A model generated the notes under the pieces. The model did no database searches. It had not been told where the DNA came from and worked only from the letters and a program-made list of their open reading frames with translations. This document shows, piece by piece, positions 45,614 to 54,352 of a DNA stretch of 64,000 bases. The position numbers and the translations under genes are program-made. Source of the DNA: Haloarchaeobius sp. FL176 (GTDB lineage: Archaea; Halobacteriota; Halobacteria; Halobacteriales; Natrialbaceae); the NCBI RefSeq assembly GCF_024609245.1, contig NZ_JANJYH010000013.1, positions 17,680-81,679 on the forward strand. The letters run 5' to 3'. Within the stretch, counting starts at the first letter, position 1. Each line of letters starts with the position of its first letter.

Positions 45614-47260
45614 ATGGGTCTGCTGTCGTCAGCGATCGTCGTCTTCGTGCTGGTCGCCCTCGCCGTCTCGGTGGGCGTCGTCGCCCGGCTCGACCGGCCG
45701 GATGGTGAGTGGGGCTCGCGACTCCGGTCGCGCTGGGTGATGGGCGTGCCGTGGGGGACGTTCGTCGTCGTCGGGTTCGTGCTCGCGGTGTACCTGTTCG
45801 TACAGGGTGGCTGGGCGCACTGGGGTGACCCGGTCGTCCTGCCGTTCCGGGCGTGGTCCTACCTCTACCCGACGGGGCTGCTCACTGCGGGGTTCTCGCA
45901 CGCGAGCCCGGGCCACCTGACGGGCAACCTCACCGGCACGCTCGTGCTGAGCCCGCTCGCGGAGTACGCCTGGGGCCACTTCCCGCAGCAGCGCGGCTCC
46001 GAGTCGTTCGGGTCGTGGCGGACGAACCCCTGGATTCGGGCGCTCGTCGTCTATCCCGCCGCGGTCATCGCCGTGGGCGTGTTGACGGCGCTGTTCTCCA
46101 TCGGCGCGGTCATCGGCTTCTCGGGTGTCGTGTTCGCGTTCGCTGGCTTCGCGCTGGTCCGCTACCCCCTGACGACTGTCGTGGCGGTGCTGGGCGGCCA
46201 GCGGTTCTTCTCGCTGCTGTACGACGTGCTCCGCGACCCGGTCCTCGTGCAGGGGGCGTCGCCGAGCCCGCCGTCGCCGCCGTGGTGGGCCGGCATCGCC
46301 ATCCAGGGCCACGCGTTCGGCCTGTTCGTGGGTTTCCTGCTCGGCGTCGCCGTGTTCTACCGGCGAACGGACCGACCGAGCGCGCTGCGGCTCTGGCTCG
46401 GCGTGCTCCTCTTCGCGGTCGCGAAGAACCTCTGGGCGGTGTACTGGTACCTCGGGAACGACGAGTTCGTCCTCTACCGGGGCGTGGGGCTGGCGCTGGT
46501 CGTCGGGCTCGCGGTGGTGGTCGCGCTCGCGCTCGACGTGACCGAGCGTGACTTCGACGCGTTCACGCTCCGGACTGGCGCGGTGACGGTGCTCGTCGTC
46601 GTCGCGGCAGTGATGACTGGGCCGGCGGTGTACAGCAACCTGACGACGGTGTCCGACTCGTCGGTGCCGGGCGAGGGCGCGGTCGAAGTGGAGGGCTACC
46701 ACGTGACCTACGCCGAGGACGTCCGTAACGAGCTCATCCCGGTCGTCGACGTCGGCTCGCTCTCCCAGCAGACGAACGTGAGCTCCTCGGGCGTCATCGT
46801 CGTCAACCAGGACCGGAGCATCTGGTACGAGTCGGTCTCGGCGGGCAGGTTGGCCTACACGGGCTACACGCGGGTCCGTGTCGGCGGCGTCGGCTGGAAC
46901 GCCGACGTCGAGGTCAACCGCGACGGGTGGTCGGCCGTCGGCGGCGGAACGGCGTACCGGGTGTTCCTCCGGCCGCCGGACGACGACTGGACGCTCGTCC
47001 ACGAGAGCGACCCCGCCACGGCCGAGGCGCGTCTGGACGGCAAGAGCGTCTCCATCACTTCAGCGGGCGATAGCCCCTATCAGATCGTGGTGAGCCGGAA
47101 CGACTCGGTCGTCGGGCGCGACCCGGTGCCGCGGGCGAACGCCTCGGCCACCGTCGGCGGCATCGAGTTCGTGCGTGTAGAGCGTAGCGGCGGTGACCGC
47201 ATCTACGCGGTCGTCGGCGACACGCGAGTCCGCGTGTTCGCACAGGAGACGTATCGATAG
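45614..47260 (+). CDS. Rhomboid intramembrane serine protease with extra C-terminal domain
   Basis: This 548-residue membrane protein is a rhomboid-type protease. The motif HxxxN is at H101/N105, the catalytic serine is S170 in IGFSGVVF, and the catalytic His is H233 in IQGHAFGLFVGFLLG. Eight or so membrane helices cover residues 1-340. A long beta-rich domain (about 345-548) follows with NxT/NxS sequons, likely outside the cell. This extra domain is unusual for rhomboids and may bind substrate or position the enzyme. Start ATG 45614. Confidence 0.85.
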   Translation: MGLLSSAIVVFVLVALAVSVGVVARLDRPDGEWGSRLRSRWVMGVPWGTFVVVGFVLAVYLFVQGGWAHWGDPVVLPFRAWSYLYPTGLLTAGFSHASPGHLTGNLTGTLVLSPLAEYAWGHFPQQRGSESFGSWRTNPWIRALVVYPAAVIAVGVLTALFSIGAVIGFSGVVFAFAGFALVRYPLTTVVAVLGGQRFFSLLYDVLRDPVLVQGASPSPPSPPWWAGIAIQGHAFGLFVGFLLGVAVFYRRTDRPSALRLWLGVLLFAVAKNLWAVYWYLGNDEFVLYRGVGLALVVGLAVVVALALDVTERDFDAFTLRTGAVTVLVVVAAVMTGPAVYSNLTTVSDSSVPGEGAVEVEGYHVTYAEDVRNELIPVVDVGSLSQQTNVSSSGVIVVNQDRSIWYESVSAGRLAYTGYTRVRVGGVGWNADVEVNRDGWSAVGGGTAYRVFLRPPDDDWTLVHESDPATAEARLDGKSVSITSAGDSPYQIVVSRNDSVVGRDPVPRANASATVGGIEFVRVERSGGDRIYAVVGDTRVRVFAQETYR

Positions 47261-47304
47261 TTCGGCGCGACAGCACGCAGCGTAGCAGAACAGCGGTCAG
47301 GCGC

Positions 47305-47937
47305 TCAGTCGTCGCCGGCCCACTCGATCCTGAACACTTCCGCGTCGACGGTGTGGGTCTTGGACTCGTGGAAGGGGAACTGTCGGTCGAGGTCGAGCTC
47401 CGCGGCGAACGCGTGGGTCACTTCGCCGGCGTTGTCGGCCGCGAACGACTCGACGAACGCCCGGCTCCCCTCGTTGTGGACGGAGTAGGAGACGTCCGCG
47501 AGCGACGCCGCAGCAGCGAGGAACTCGCGGTCGGCGTGCTCGTTGCCGTCCTGTGCGCCGAACGGCGGGTTCATCAGCACCGTCGTCGGCCCGGACGGAC
47601 AGAGCGGTGGGTTCGTCGCGTCCCCACAGCACCACTCGACGGTCGTGCGGGCACCGACGCGGCGTTCGTTCTGCCGGGCGGTCGAGAGTGCGACCCGGTC
47701 GAGGTCGACGCCGACGACCCGCTCGGCCCCTCTGAGCGCCGTCCCGAGGGCGAGCATCCCCGTCCCCGTCCCGAGGTCGAGGACCGTCGCGTCGACGATG
47801 TCGCCCTGCGTGTCGGCCACGTGGACGATGGAGGCGGCCACCTCGGGCGGTGTCGGGTACTGTTCGAGGTCTGTGCGTGGCGAGTCGAAGCCGGCGACCA
47901 CGCCGAGTTGTTGCGCCAGCGCGCGCCGTGTACTCAT
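47305..47937 (-). CDS. METTL5-family RNA methyltransferase
   Basis: This 210-residue class I methyltransferase has the SAM-binding motif VLDLGTGTGMLALG and the catalytic NPPF motif (LMNPPFGAQD) typical of N6-adenine methyltransferases. Members of the METTL5 family modify an adenine of small-subunit rRNA in eukaryotes, and archaeal members are predicted to act on RNA too. Start ATG 47937 gives a normal N-terminus. It converges with the rhomboid gene and follows the 47948-48349 gene. Confidence 0.88.
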   Translation of the reverse strand: MSTRRALAQQLGVVAGFDSPRTDLEQYPTPPEVAASIVHVADTQGDIVDATVLDLGTGTGMLALGTALRGAERVVGVDLDRVALSTARQNERRVGARTTVEWCCGDATNPPLCPSGPTTVLMNPPFGAQDGNEHADREFLAAAASLADVSYSVHNEGSRAFVESFAADNAGEVTHAFAAELDLDRQFPFHESKTHTVDAEVFRIEWAGDD

Positions 47938-47947
47938 CGGGAACGAA

Positions 47948-48349
47948 TCAGTCGTCGAGAGTGATAGGCCCGTCGAGTTCGAAGGCGACACCCTCGCGGC
48001 GGGCACGCTCCGCGCACGCCGAGAGCGCCGGCTCGACCTTGCTGGTGTCGGCCACGTCACCGCACTCGACGGTGACGCGGGCCGCGCCGAGGAACGCTGC
48101 TGCACGGACGTAGCCGCGCACCCGGTCGACCTCGCGCTGGGTCTCCAGCGAGCAGTCCTCGTCGAAGCAGGCCCGCACCGTCAGCACGGACGGGACGTAG
48201 CCGGACCGGGTGAGTTCGTGCTTCAGGTCGCGCAGGTACTCCGGTGCGGTGGAGTCGAGCGCCTGTGCGTCCAGCGACACTGGCTGGAGGTCCTCGGGTC
48301 GACACTGTTCGATGGTTCGCTCGACGTTCGCGGACGGGGTCGCACTCAT
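47948..48349 (-). CDS. Haloarchaeal protein of unknown function
   Basis: This 133-residue soluble protein has a regular alpha-beta pattern, with a conserved-looking stretch VRACFDEDCSLETQREVDRVRGYVRAAAFLGAARVTV. It resembles a family I have seen across haloarchaea without an assigned function. Two cysteines (CFDEDC) might bind metal. Ten bases separate it from the METTL5-type gene, so the two are co-transcribed. An AT-rich promoter (AAAAAAGTTTGTAAATAC) lies at about 48376-48393. Confidence 0.7.
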   Translation of the reverse strand: MSATPSANVERTIEQCRPEDLQPVSLDAQALDSTAPEYLRDLKHELTRSGYVPSVLTVRACFDEDCSLETQREVDRVRGYVRAAAFLGAARVTVECGDVADTSKVEPALSACAERARREGVAFELDGPITLDD

Positions 48350-48464
48350 ACTCGCGACATACACTATGGGAATACAAAAAAGTTTGTAAATACATAGTAG
48401 TAATACAACGTTCGGCCGGTGACGGTAAGGTACACGTACCCGGACCGTGAGAGGATGGAACACG

Positions 48465-48473
48465 CTTATTATT
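48465..48473 (+). promoter_or_regulatory. TATA box of the zinc-ribbon gene
   Basis: CTTATTATT is centred 25 nt upstream of the ATG at 48494. It sets that start for the zinc-ribbon gene and implies little or no leader. Confidence 0.5.
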
Positions 48474-48493
48474 CCGTGTGCTCACATTTCTGT

Positions 48494-49138
48494 ATGAAAG
48501 AGTGCCCGCGGTGTGGCTCCTCGCTCAGCGCGTACTCGCTGAGCGACGTGGAAGCGTACGGCTGTGACTCGTGTGGGTGGGTCGGTGTGCCGGTCGACCA
48601 CAAGAGCGAACCGAAGCGCCTGGAGTCCTGGCAGGACGCCATCCAGCGCTTCCAGAAGAGGTTCGCCGCAGACGGGCTCGAGGAGCACGCCGAGCGACTC
48701 GAACGCGTCGAACAGGCCCGCCGGGACGCCGTGAGCGGAGCCGACGACGAGACCGAGGATGCCGGCGACGAGGTGCCGGCGACCGACGAAGACGAGAGTG
48801 ACGAGCCGGCTGCAGACGACGAGGCTCCCGAGGAAGACGCCGACACAGCGCCCGAAGAGACCGGCGACGGCGTCGAGGAGGGCACCGAGACGGGGGCGAC
48901 CGAGGACGTGGGGCCCGAAGACGGTGCTGCAGACGATTCCGAGGCCGCGGCGACGGCGGAAGACGAGCCTGAACCGGAGATTACGGGCGAGAGCGAGGCC
49001 GATACCGCGGACGCTGCCGGGTCGGACGATGCCGACGACGCGACGGCCGACGATACCGAAGCAGCCGACGACGACACCGGGGAGCCCAGCTCGGACGACG
49101 AGGAAGTCGAAGTCGCCGCCGACGGCGCGGGCCAGTAA
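48494..49138 (+). CDS. Zinc-ribbon protein with acidic tail
   Basis: This 214-residue protein has an N-terminal zinc ribbon (CPRCGSSLSAYSLSDVEAYGCDSCGW, with two CxxC pairs at C4/C7 and C24/C27) and a helical stretch (EPKRLESWQDAIQRFQKRF). After about residue 75 it is a long acidic low-complexity tail rich in Glu, Asp, Ala and Thr. The ribbon is the only structured part and might bind RNA, DNA or protein. The tail is a common haloarchaeal feature. Start ATG 48494. Confidence 0.75.
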   Translation: MKECPRCGSSLSAYSLSDVEAYGCDSCGWVGVPVDHKSEPKRLESWQDAIQRFQKRFAADGLEEHAERLERVEQARRDAVSGADDETEDAGDEVPATDEDESDEPAADDEAPEEDADTAPEETGDGVEEGTETGATEDVGPEDGAADDSEAAATAEDEPEPEITGESEADTADAAGSDDADDATADDTEAADDDTGEPSSDDEEVEVAADGAGQ

Positions 49139-49232
49139 CGGCTGTTCTCGTGTTCTCGAAGCGCGCTAATGGCTCGTTAGCGACGGCGTTCGCTGGACGA
49201 TCCACGCGGCGATAAAAAGGGATTCGGCGTCG

Positions 49233-50264
49233 TTACTCGTCGGCGGCCGGCGCTTCGGCCTCTGCACCGGTCTCGCGCTCGTCGACGTCCTCGTCGGAGC
49301 GTGCGGCGACGAGCGAGCCACGTGCGACGGAGTAGAGCGGCTCGTTGGCGTGCTGGACGCCACTGATGGAGAACGGGATGTTCGCGTCCTCGAGGTGGTC
49401 GCGGAACAGCGCCTCGAAGCCGTCCGGGCTGGAGGTGCCGCCGGTGACGACGACGGGCACGTCCAGGCCCTCTTCGACGTCTTCCTCGTCGACCTCGCGG
49501 ACGACGTGCTCGATGACGTAGTCCAGCAGGTTCTCGTAGTAGATGCTGAGTGCGCCCTCGACGCCACCGACGTCGGTGGTGAAGTCGAGCTCGAAGTCGT
49601 TCTCCTTGATGGAGGTGACCTTGTCGACGGGCGTGCCCGTGGCCTGTGCGGCCTGCTCGTCGACCCAGTCGCCACCGCGGGCGACGGAGAACTTCATGAC
49701 CGGCACCGCGTAGTAAGCGAGACAGACGTTGGTCATGCCCGCGCCGAAGCTGATTCCCAGGCCGGTGAAGTTGTTGTCCGCCAGTTCGCTGTAGATGACG
49801 GCCATCCCCTCGTTGATGGGCTCGGCGTCGTAGCCCATGTTGCCGAGGAAGCTCTCGATGGTCTTCTGGTGGTAGAGCGTCGACAGTTCGGAGTCGATCG
49901 GGTCCGCCGGCACCGAGAAGTAGAGCTTCTCGTCGGGGTGGTTCGGCTCGCCGACGACCTGCTCGATGATGAGCTTCATCATCGGAATCGCGGACTTCTC
50001 GGAGGAGGAGAGGATGCCGTGCTTCATCGGACGGCGTGTCTCCTTGTTGAAGATGTTCGCGAAGTTCAGAGCGTCGTCACCGACGACGTACACCTTGTCG
50101 TCCTTGCGGATGTGGAGCACTTCCGAGCGGGAGAGCATCTGCTCGGCCATGTCGGAGTACTCGATCTCCACGAAGGAGTTCCGCTGCTGTACGAACACCG
50201 TGTCGTTCCCATCTTGTTGGGCCGACAGAATGTTCATCGTCCCAACGTCCAGGCCTTTAGCCAT
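49233..50264 (-). CDS. Salactin-type actin-like ATPase
   Basis: This 343-residue protein is an actin-superfamily ATPase of the kind called salactin in Halobacterium, a filament-forming homologue shown to assemble and disassemble at cell poles. The phosphate-1 region is LDVGTMNI; the phosphate-2 region is [11 protein letters not shown]; the adenosine region is [12 protein letters not shown]. The C-terminal acidic tail (from about 325) is a haloarchaeal addition. The gene directly upstream, a DUF7139-like membrane protein, could be a partner. Start ATG 50264, in front of MAKGLDVGT. Confidence 0.82.
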   Translation of the reverse strand: MAKGLDVGTMNILSAQQDGNDTVFVQQRNSFVEIEYSDMAEQMLSRSEVLHIRKDDKVYVVGDDALNFANIFNKETRRPMKHGILSSSEKSAIPMMKLIIEQVVGEPNHPDEKLYFSVPADPIDSELSTLYHQKTIESFLGNMGYDAEPINEGMAVIYSELADNNFTGLGISFGAGMTNVCLAYYAVPVMKFSVARGGDWVDEQAAQATGTPVDKVTSIKENDFELDFTTDVGGVEGALSIYYENLLDYVIEHVVREVDEEDVEEGLDVPVVVTGGTSSPDGFEALFRDHLEDANIPFSISGVQHANEPLYSVARGSLVAARSDEDVDERETGAEAEAPAADE

Positions 50265-50365
50265 ATTTGCCCATTCTAACCCACCGAATAATAAAACTAT
50301 GTGAAATTATTTCATCACTATTGGAGTTGATATAAATTGGACGCGGCCGAATCGTCTGACGCGGG

Positions 50366-51331
50366 TCAGCTGAGGCCGAGTGCCCGTTTGACACGAGCGA
50401 CGAACCCACCACCGCCGCCGGTCGCCGCGGCGATGCTCGTGGACTCCTCCGACTTGCGCTGTTCCTCGCGCTGACGACGCTCCCGAAGCTCCTTGAGCTT
50501 CTGGGTCTGGTCGTCGACCGTCGAGCTCGACGTGGCGGTCTTCTTCTCGCCGCCCTTCATGGCCTTGAGGTTCTGTATCTGGGAATCGACGCCCTGCGAG
50601 CGGGTCACGTTCGCGCTCTGCTGGCTGAACGCCGAGCTGTCCATCTCCTCGTCGACGTCGAACTGGAGCCGGCGACTCTCGCTCTTCTCGACGCCACCCC
50701 AGGAGAGGTCGACCCCGGACATCGCCTGATCGATGTCGGACTGGATCTCGGCCTCGCTGTAGGACTCCTCCGGCTCTTCCTCCTCTTGTACCGGCTCGAT
50801 ATCGGCCGGGCCGGGTTTCTGGTACCGTTCGAGCTGGTCGGCGACGAGTGCCGCACCCGTCGAACCCACGACGAGAACCAGTCCGAGCGCGTAGAGGCTG
50901 ATGACACCGAGAGTCGCACCGACGCCGTACTCGTTCCACTGCCCGGGGTAGACGGAGACGAACCAGCCGACCGCAGCCAGGTCGACGAGGCTACCCGCGG
51001 TTGACGCGTACACGGCCCGGCGTTCGACCGGTAACAGGACCACGATACCGGTGATGGTCGCGGGGAGCGAGAGCATCCCGAGGGCGTACGCGATGCGTGT
51101 CCAGTTCCAGAACGGATCCGTCCCCGCCTCGAAACTCGTGAAGCTGATCACGGTCAACAGCAGGGCAACGACTCCCACGACGATGCCCCCGAAGAACAGA
51201 CCGAACCCGAGGTAGACGTCCGTCTCCTCTTCCGGTTCGCCGATATACTCACGATACAGATTGTAAAGCGGGTTGTCAGGTGGCGACTCGTCCGGCCCTG
51301 TCGCCGCAGTCGGTGATTCCTCGTCAGCCAT
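50366..51331 (-). CDS. DUF7139-like membrane protein
   Basis: This 321-residue protein has four or five transmembrane helices in its first half (about residues 42-175) and a long hydrophilic C-terminal half with coiled-coil potential (DDQTQKLKELRERRQREEQRKSEEST). I associate it with DUF7139, a haloarchaeal family sometimes labelled as permease-like. It precedes the salactin gene by 101 bp on the same strand. A membrane partner for a polar actin filament is a reasonable but unproven idea. Start ATG 51331 is preferred over 51352. Confidence 0.72.
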   Translation of the reverse strand: MADEESPTAATGPDESPPDNPLYNLYREYIGEPEEETDVYLGFGLFFGGIVVGVVALLLTVISFTSFEAGTDPFWNWTRIAYALGMLSLPATITGIVVLLPVERRAVYASTAGSLVDLAAVGWFVSVYPGQWNEYGVGATLGVISLYALGLVLVVGSTGAALVADQLERYQKPGPADIEPVQEEEEPEESYSEAEIQSDIDQAMSGVDLSWGGVEKSESRRLQFDVDEEMDSSAFSQQSANVTRSQGVDSQIQNLKAMKGGEKKTATSSSTVDDQTQKLKELRERRQREEQRKSEESTSIAAATGGGGGFVARVKRALGLS

Positions 51332-51462
51332 TGTCGCCCAATACAGCGTCATTGCTCATGACTGTTTGGTTAAGCGTATTCAACCTGAAAAAAGACGGTC
51401 GTACGTGCGCATGACGCCCGTCTGACGGACAGTCGGAACGACGGCGATAGACCCGCTCCGCG

Positions 51463-51999
51463 TCAGTCCTTGCGCTTGACCACGTCGCCGAGCGTGGTCG
51501 TCGTCGAGGATTCGGCGTCCCAGTCGTTGTCCTCGTCGCTGCCGGCACCCATGTCGAGGTTGATCTCGAGGAACCGCTCGAGCTTCGACTGGACCTTGTC
51601 GCTCGGGAGCGTGTCGCCGCGCTCGAGCTTGCGGATGAGGCTGGCCTTCTCGTTGAGCTCGCTCGCCAGGTCGGACTGGCTCAGCCCGCGGTCCTCCCGT
51701 GCCTGGCGGATGCGCTCGTCGTAGTCCTGGGCGAGCTCGTCCATGTCGTCGAACATATCAGAGCGTCGCCGCGAGGAGCTCGAGCCGCCCGAGCCGCCGG
51801 TGGAACTGGACGAACTCGAGGACGACGAGGAAGAACTCGAGCTACTGGTCGAGTACTTCGTGGAGGTGCTCGAGGACTGCTGGGTCTTCACTTCGGTTCC
51901 GAAGTCGGCACAGTCGTCGCAGACATCAAGCTCTGCGCCCTCGACTTTCACCGTCTTCGGCGACGCCGTCTCGGCACCACACATCTCACACTGAACCAT
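51463..51999 (-). CDS. Multiprotein bridging factor 1 (aMBF1)
   Basis: This 178-residue protein is the archaeal MBF1 homologue. A zinc-binding N-terminus (CEMCGAE and CDDC) is followed by a serine-rich linker, and then a Cro-type helix-turn-helix (about 105-160, REDRGLSQSDLASELNEKASLIRKLERGDTLPS). Eukaryotic MBF1 bridges activators to TBP; in archaea it binds the ribosome. The linker has an unusual run of about 15 serines at about residues 52-66, encoded by alternating TCG/AGC/TCC codons. Start ATG 51999. Confidence 0.9.
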   Translation of the reverse strand: MVQCEMCGAETASPKTVKVEGAELDVCDDCADFGTEVKTQQSSSTSTKYSTSSSSSSSSSSSSSSSTGGSGGSSSSRRRSDMFDDMDELAQDYDERIRQAREDRGLSQSDLASELNEKASLIRKLERGDTLPSDKVQSKLERFLEINLDMGAGSDEDNDWDAESSTTTTLGDVVKRKD

Positions 52000-52075
52000 A
52001 CGCGGCCGTTCGTCGCGTGCAGTGATAAAAGATACGACGGCGCAGTCGACCGAGCGCCCGACGGTATCGGCACCC

Positions 52076-52708
52076 TCAGTCGAGCTGGCCCCAGACCTCG
52101 CGGAACCGCTGGAGTGCGGTGATGTGCCCGACGACGGCGAAGACGACGAGCAGCCAGCCGACGATATCGAGGCCGTACAGGCTCCGCGACAGGCCGGCCG
52201 CGGCGAACCCGACGAGGCCCGAGAGCGCGAGCCGGTCCGCCCGGCCGAGCACACCCGCGTACAGTCGACCGACGCCGACCGCCTGGGCCTGCGTCCCGAG
52301 GTACGAGGTCATCAGGACGCCGGTCACGGCCGCGAGCCCGAGGTCGTAGCGGCCGATACCGGCGGCGAACCCGGCGATAATGACGAGGTCGGCGTACCGG
52401 TCGAGCACGTGGTCGAGCACGTCGCCCGCCTCGCTGGCAACGTCCTGCGCCCGCGCCAGCTCGCCGTCGATGACGTCCAGCCAGCCGTTCAGGCCGACAC
52501 AGACCGCGCCGAGTGCGTACCAGAGGGCACGGCCGCCGGCGGGTGCCTCGACGGCCGGGCCGCCGAGCGCGAACGCGGCCGCCGCCGCGCCAGCCAGCCC
52601 GAACGCGATGACGCTCACGGCGTTCGGCGTCAGGCCGAGCCGGTCGGCGAGCCGGACGAACGGGTCGAGCAGCGCCTGGATTCGGGGTCTCAGCTGGTCG
52701 AGCGTCAT
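52076..52708 (-). CDS. CDP-alcohol phosphatidyltransferase
   Basis: This 210-residue membrane enzyme transfers a CDP-activated lipid to a polar alcohol. The family signature DGxxARxxxxxxxxGxxxDxxxD is complete: IDGELARAQDVASEAGDVLDHVLD. Six transmembrane helices are visible. In haloarchaea this class makes archaetidyl-inositol phosphate or archaetidylglycerol phosphate. The stop overlaps nothing, but its ATG overlaps the Fap7-like gene by four bases, placing it in the same operon. Confidence 0.9.
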   Translation of the reverse strand: MTLDQLRPRIQALLDPFVRLADRLGLTPNAVSVIAFGLAGAAAAAFALGGPAVEAPAGGRALWYALGAVCVGLNGWLDVIDGELARAQDVASEAGDVLDHVLDRYADLVIIAGFAAGIGRYDLGLAAVTGVLMTSYLGTQAQAVGVGRLYAGVLGRADRLALSGLVGFAAAGLSRSLYGLDIVGWLLVVFAVVGHITALQRFREVWGQLD

Positions 52709-53232
52709 AGGTATTCGAGGTAATCCACGTCGCCCGCGGTCGGTTCCCGCGTGCCGTCGACGACCGTCGCGAGGGCGTCGGCGACCTCGTCGGGGCTCGA
52801 CTGGGTCGTCTCGATCTCGTACACCGCGTCGAGCCCGTGGGTCTCGACGGCCTCCGAGAGCACCACGTCGAGCGCCTCGCTCTCGGCGTTCTCGGCGGCT
52901 TTCGCGTCGGACTCGCCACGGTCGCGCAGTCGCTTCGCGAGGGCGTCGGGCGCACAGCGCAGGACGGCCACGCGGTCCGCATCGAGATGGTGTGCGAGGT
53001 GCGAGTCGAGCACCAGCACGTCGGCGTCACGCTCGTAGTCGTCGACCCAGGCCGCGAGGGCGTCGAGGTCCGCGACCACGCTGTCGCGCTCCTCGTCGAC
53101 CGACTCGTACAGTCCCTCGGTCTCGATGACGGCGTTCAGGTGGACCACGTCGACGTCCGGTCGGCTCTCGGCGAGCAGTTCCGTCGCCGTCGTCTTGCCC
53201 GTGCCGGGGGTCCCTGTCACCGCAATCCTCAC
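52705..53232 (-). CDS. Fap7-type adenylate kinase family ATPase
   Basis: This 175-residue P-loop protein starts with RIAVTGTPGTGKTTATELLA and lacks the long lid of true adenylate kinases. It fits the Fap7/hCINAP family, which helps to mature the small ribosomal subunit. The NMP-binding helix and a short lid (ERDRGESD-like, at about residues 100-110) are present. It overlaps hisC and the phosphatidyltransferase by ATGA on either side, so the three are co-transcribed. Confidence 0.88.
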   Translation of the reverse strand: MRIAVTGTPGTGKTTATELLAESRPDVDVVHLNAVIETEGLYESVDEERDSVVADLDALAAWVDDYERDADVLVLDSHLAHHLDADRVAVLRCAPDALAKRLRDRGESDAKAAENAESEALDVVLSEAVETHGLDAVYEIETTQSSPDEVADALATVVDGTREPTAGDVDYLEYL

Positions 53233-54317
53233 GCGTCGAGCACCTCGTTCAGGCGCTCGACGGCCTCACGGGTCCCGTCCTCGGTCCCGCACGTGATACG
53301 CACACAGCCCGGCAGCCCGAAGCTCGTGCAGTCACGGATGATGACACCGGCGCGTTGCATCTCGTCGGCGACGGCGCCCGCACTTTCCGGACCGCGGGCC
53401 TCGCTGACGTCGACGAGGACGAAGTTCCCCTCCGAGGGCCACACCGGCGCGTCGACCTCCTCGCGCATGTACTCGCGTGCCCAGCGCGCCGTCTCGACGG
53501 ACTTCTCGACGTGTTCGTGGTCGTCCAGCGCGGCGAGGCCCGCCCGGCAGGCCAGCTCGCTCGCCGCAAAAGGTGTGTTCACGCGTGCGTAGGCGTCCGC
53601 CCAGTCCGCGGGGACGAGCGCGTAGCCCAGCCGCACGCCGGCGAGGCCGTAGGCCTTCGAGAACGTCCGCAGGACGGCCACGTCGTCGCGCTCGTCGAGC
53701 AGACCCCGTACGCTGTCGACGTCGGCGTACTCGCCGTAGGCCTCGTCGACGAGCACGAGCGTCCCCTCGTCGGTCTCGTCGGCCACACGCTCGATGGCCT
53801 CGAGCGAGAAGGTGCCGCCGGTCGGGTTGTGCGGGCTGGTGAGATAGACGACGCGCTCGCCGTCGTAGTCCGCGAGCACGGTCTCGGCGGTGAGCGCGAG
53901 GTCCGGGCGCTCCAGGTCGTACGTCTCGACCTCGCCGTGGTGGTAGCGCGCGCTCATCCCGTAGTAGGCGAAGCCCGGGTCCGGGACGAGGACGGTGTCC
54001 CCGGGGTCGAGCATCGCCCGCGCGATGTAGTCGAGTGCGCCGTCGCCGCCGTTGGCGAGCCAGACCTGCGCGGGGTCGCAGTCCCAGCGGTCGGCCAGCG
54101 CGTCCCGCAGGTCGGCGTGGGCCGCTTTCGGGTACGAGGAGACACCGGGTGCGGTCTCCCGGATGGCCTCGACCGCCGCCGGCGAGGTGCCGTGTGGGTT
54201 CTCGTTCGACGCGAGCTTCGTGAGTGCCGCCGGGTCCACGCCGAGGTCCCTGGCGACCTCCTCGATGCCGCGCCCCGCCTCGTAGGCGACGTGAGCCGAG
54301 AGGTCGCGTGGTTTCAT
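53229..54317 (-). CDS. hisC: Histidinol-phosphate aminotransferase
   Basis: This 362-residue PLP enzyme catalyses the transamination of imidazole acetol-phosphate to histidinol phosphate. The PLP lysine is in SKAYGLAGVRLGY (about residue 226). Other features are ASNENPHG near the N-terminus, ANGGDGALDYIAR for cofactor phosphate binding, SPHNPTGG and DEAYGEYAD. The final helix (VRITCGTEDGTREAVERL) is normal. Start ATG 54317. The other his genes are not in this window. Confidence 0.93.
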   Translation of the reverse strand: MKPRDLSAHVAYEAGRGIEEVARDLGVDPAALTKLASNENPHGTSPAAVEAIRETAPGVSSYPKAAHADLRDALADRWDCDPAQVWLANGGDGALDYIARAMLDPGDTVLVPDPGFAYYGMSARYHHGEVETYDLERPDLALTAETVLADYDGERVVYLTSPHNPTGGTFSLEAIERVADETDEGTLVLVDEAYGEYADVDSVRGLLDERDDVAVLRTFSKAYGLAGVRLGYALVPADWADAYARVNTPFAASELACRAGLAALDDHEHVEKSVETARWAREYMREEVDAPVWPSEGNFVLVDVSEARGPESAGAVADEMQRAGVIIRDCTSFGLPGCVRITCGTEDGTREAVERLNEVLDA

Positions 54318-54352
54318 GCTCGAAAGCCCGGGCCGTGAGCCCTTAAGCGTAG

